Shown here: piece after piece, positions 62,377-64,000 of the stretch
Position numbering within the stretch: position 1 is the stretch's first letter
How the letters are laid out: each line of letters begins with the position of its first letter
Assembly: GCA_913061095.1 (NCBI GenBank)
Contig: CAJXVM010000009.1
Span: 62,001-126,000, forward strand
Length of the DNA stretch: 64,000 nucleotides
Direction of reading: 5' to 3'
From: an uncultured Ignavibacteria bacterium
Lineage (GTDB): Bacteria; Bacteroidota; Ignavibacteria; SZUA-365
Made by a program: the position numbers and the translations under genes
Notes under the pieces: model-generated
The model's input: the letters and a program-made list of their open reading frames with translations, nothing else
Databases searched by the model: none
What the model was told of the DNA's origin: nothing

Positions 62377-62922
62377 TTACCGGTACGTGATCTGAATCCG
62401 CGTCCTGAAATTCTCCAGAAAATCCTCATCCACACTGCGCACTTCCTCGGAACCGTGGTTCAGTGCGGTCACCGAGACAAACGGCGTGTTGTTTGTAATG
62501 AAGTCGTTGCCCCTGCCGGGCTGGAAAACATGGAAATGTTTTTCATAGCTCCAGCCGCGCTCGTCCACCAGCTCCCGGATGTAGAAATCCTGCACGGCCT
62601 CGGCCGCGTCGGAACAGATCAGCGTGACGAAGTGCAGTTCCGTGGCGCCCTCACCGATGCTCCCGCTGTTGATGATGTAGGAGTCGGGGAAGGGCGTGAT
62701 GTCGATGTCTTTCAATCCCGGTGCGTCTTCGGGATGGATGGCGGAATACGCTTCGCCCTTCATCTTGGCCCAGGGTGCGTAGGCGTCATGCACGACGGTC
62801 GGAAACTGGCTGCCTGCCGCCTGCACCGTGGTGATATCCTGAATCTGCGTGTCGGCGTCTCGCTCATTCGAGCAGGCGGTGATCAAAAGCAGGGCGGCGG
62901 TCACGAAAAGGATGGACTTCAT
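62377..62922 (-). CDS. Small lipoprotein, unknown
   Basis: A 181-residue predicted lipoprotein (ILFVTAALLLITAC lipobox) with a GAGAGG ribosome site. The mature part contains TELHFVTLICSDAAEAVQDFYIRELVDERGWSYEK, pointing to an alpha/beta fold, and ends in basic RTRIQITYR. No family is recognised. Upstream in-frame ATG at 63144 adds 74 unlike residues and is rejected. Confidence 0.68.
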   Translation of the reverse strand: MKSILFVTAALLLITACSNERDADTQIQDITTVQAAGSQFPTVVHDAYAPWAKMKGEAYSAIHPEDAPGLKDIDITPFPDSYIINSGSIGEGATELHFVTLICSDAAEAVQDFYIRELVDERGWSYEKHFHVFQPGRGNDFITNNTPFVSVTALNHGSEEVRSVDEDFLENFRTRIQITYR

Positions 62923-63419
62923 ATTGTACCTCTCAGCAGATGATTGTGTGCAACGGAATACGACCGGTAGGCCCACGCGGGCCGATATGCGGCCGGACCC
63001 CTCCGGGCCAATGGCGTAGATCGCCTGACTGTGTGGCCCGTGGCGGGGATGAAGGTGCTGCGGATTATCAGGTGCGGATATGTGATTTAGGCGGACGAAA
63101 ACGCCGCGTCTCCAATCCGGTGCCGCGTAAAACGTGCGAGTCACCTGCGGAAGGAATAAAAAGGTGCGGATATCAACTATTTCCAGTGTAATTACGAAAA
63201 TATTTGCGATTTGTCAAGTCCGGATTTCGGGAAAAAATTCTCGAACCTCTGGTGAAAAGGTCTTTCGGCGATGTCCTTGACTTCCGGGGAGAAAAATCTT
63301 ATTTACGGGCATCATTCAATGCAGATGTTAATCAACGTTGCTTCGCCGGCGTCCGGCGGGTACGCGTTGCCACTGCTGTCCTGCTGCGTATTCATCCCAT
63401 CCTGATACGGAGGTATACC
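62923..63419. other. 497-bp gene-free divergent spacer
   Basis: No coding region is seen between the two divergent genes. It contains GC-rich inverted words (GGCCC/GGGCC near 62970-63010), a 12-bp direct repeat AGGTGCGGATAT (63070-63081, 63162-63173) and an AT-rich right part with one good promoter match. It may hold the promoters of both genes. Confidence 0.6.
63277..63305 (+). promoter_or_regulatory. Candidate promoter upstream of the last gene
   Basis: TTGACT (63277-63282), 17 bases, TATTTA (63300-63305). The downstream gene starts 115 bases later. Confidence 0.5.
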
Positions 63420-64000
63420 ATGGACCGCTCGCTTTTCACCCAGGCGGCGATCGCAGTTGTCTGCGTGCTGTTTGCCGTGCTGCTTCGACCGCATGTCTGC
63501 CATGCCCAGTTTGATCTTGAGAAGGTGAAAAAAAAGGCTGAGAAGGAATTGAAGCGTGATTCCGATGACCGGAATGAGTCTCGTGATGATGAGCGATCGC
63601 CCGTGCCAGAGGCGGCTGTGCCGTCGCCCGAGGCACAGCAGCAGATGGGCGGTGCCGACGGAGGGGACGCGGGAGAGATGCTCACGAAGGCCTACCATGC
63701 CATACGCCCGCTGCTCGATATCAACAGCGTGTACGGCGGGATGCTCAGTGACAAACGCGAGGCACAGAATTTCTACGACAAGTGCAGGACGGCCGACTAT
63801 CCGAACAACCGCGAGGTGGCCGAGCGCGCCATCGAAATGAATCCCGACCTGAAGCGCACCGAGTCCTTCAAGATCGATGATATCATGACGAAATTCCCCG
63901 CGCATTTTGACGAACTGATCCGCGAGTACCTGATCAGGGAAATCAACGCCGCGATTGAGCTGGCGTATGCGGAAAAGGCGAAGGGTGCAAGCCGCGCGGG
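63420..64000 (+). CDS. Secreted protein, partial at the right edge
   Basis: An open frame from the ATG at 63420 (good GGAGG ribosome site) runs to the end of the window without a stop, at least 193 residues. It starts with an export signal (AAIAVVCVLFAVLLRPHVCHA), then a charged, lysine-rich stretch and an Asp/Glu/Pro linker. Helical segments such as AEMNPDLK-like and AIELAYAEKAKGAS follow. No domain is recognised in this part. A full-length call needs the next bases. Confidence 0.7.
   Translation, partial: MDRSLFTQAAIAVVCVLFAVLLRPHVCHAQFDLEKVKKKAEKELKRDSDDRNESRDDERSPVPEAAVPSPEAQQQMGGADGGDAGEMLTKAYHAIRPLLDINSVYGGMLSDKREAQNFYDKCRTADYPNNREVAERAIEMNPDLKRTESFKIDDIMTKFPAHFDELIREYLIREINAAIELAYAEKAKGASRA

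Overview
The window looks like a chromosome segment from a high-GC Gram-negative member of the Bacteroidota/Chlorobiota/Ignavibacteriota (FCB) assemblage. Seven predicted secreted proteins end in a type IX secretion (T9SS) type-A sorting domain (YPNPFNP-like motif, LGR/LGH..V, a final basic tail). There is also a bacillithiol gene (bshB1), a TonB-dependent receptor, several lipoproteins and outer-membrane barrels. Promoters that can be read by eye are of the TTGACN-16/17-TANNNT type, not the TTTG/TANNTTTG type of Bacteroidia. This points to an Ignavibacteria/Kapabacteria-like lineage, which is an inference. No insertion sequence, phage gene or CRISPR array was seen.

Bases 1-8.3 kb hold respiration and arsenic genes. 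cydAB (minus strand) diverges from an ArsR regulator that heads a tightly packed operon arsR-arsE-arsF-arsG-permease (plus strand). This converges on a second, minus-strand operon arsR-acr3-arsC. Together they form an island covering inorganic arsenate/arsenite and, by family, nitro-aromatic and trivalent organoarsenicals. Both arsR genes have a readable promoter with a dyad over the -10 box.

Bases 8.4-19.4 kb hold a beta-propeller lipoprotein, an outer-membrane barrel, a DUF1573 protein, a PASTA protein, a possible YbjN-like protein, a minus-strand pair (membrane/spermidine-synthase-like/TPR protein plus bshB1), and a small translation cluster. The cluster is an unannotated 56-residue basic protein followed by L31, S18 and L28. 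After it come a DUF2807 lipoprotein, a small secreted protein and tRNA-Ser(GCT).

Bases 19.4-35.4 kb are dominated by large secreted proteins: a VWA/cohesin-like/7-repeat T9SS protein, a C10 cysteine peptidase with fibronectin repeats and T9SS tail, and a T9SS esterase. The region also has a TonB receptor carrying the CxxxM...HxM signature of OprC-type copper receptors, then lipoproteins, a barrel protein and a LytS/LytTR two-component pair.

Bases 35.4-45 kb hold a minus-strand operon (DUF6599-like, DUF362, GT-C glycosyltransferase-like), a hybrid PAS histidine kinase, an SLC13/TrkA-C permease and an MscS channel. Bases 45-64 kb hold four more T9SS cargo proteins (a kelch/Omp28 fusion, two neighbouring aryl-sulfotransferase-like proteins, a transglutaminase-like protein), alanine racemase, an alpha/beta hydrolase, DinB, a large beta-propeller sensor kinase, lipoproteins, and a gene running off the right edge that starts at 63420.

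Many intergenic gaps, especially between convergent genes, contain low-complexity self-complementary DNA or perfect 9-3-9 hairpins. No wholly new multi-gene system was evident. The best leads are the composite arsenic island, the copper-type receptor, the small protein in front of L31, a shared TGACA-N6-TGACA promoter box, and the repeat/hairpin elements.
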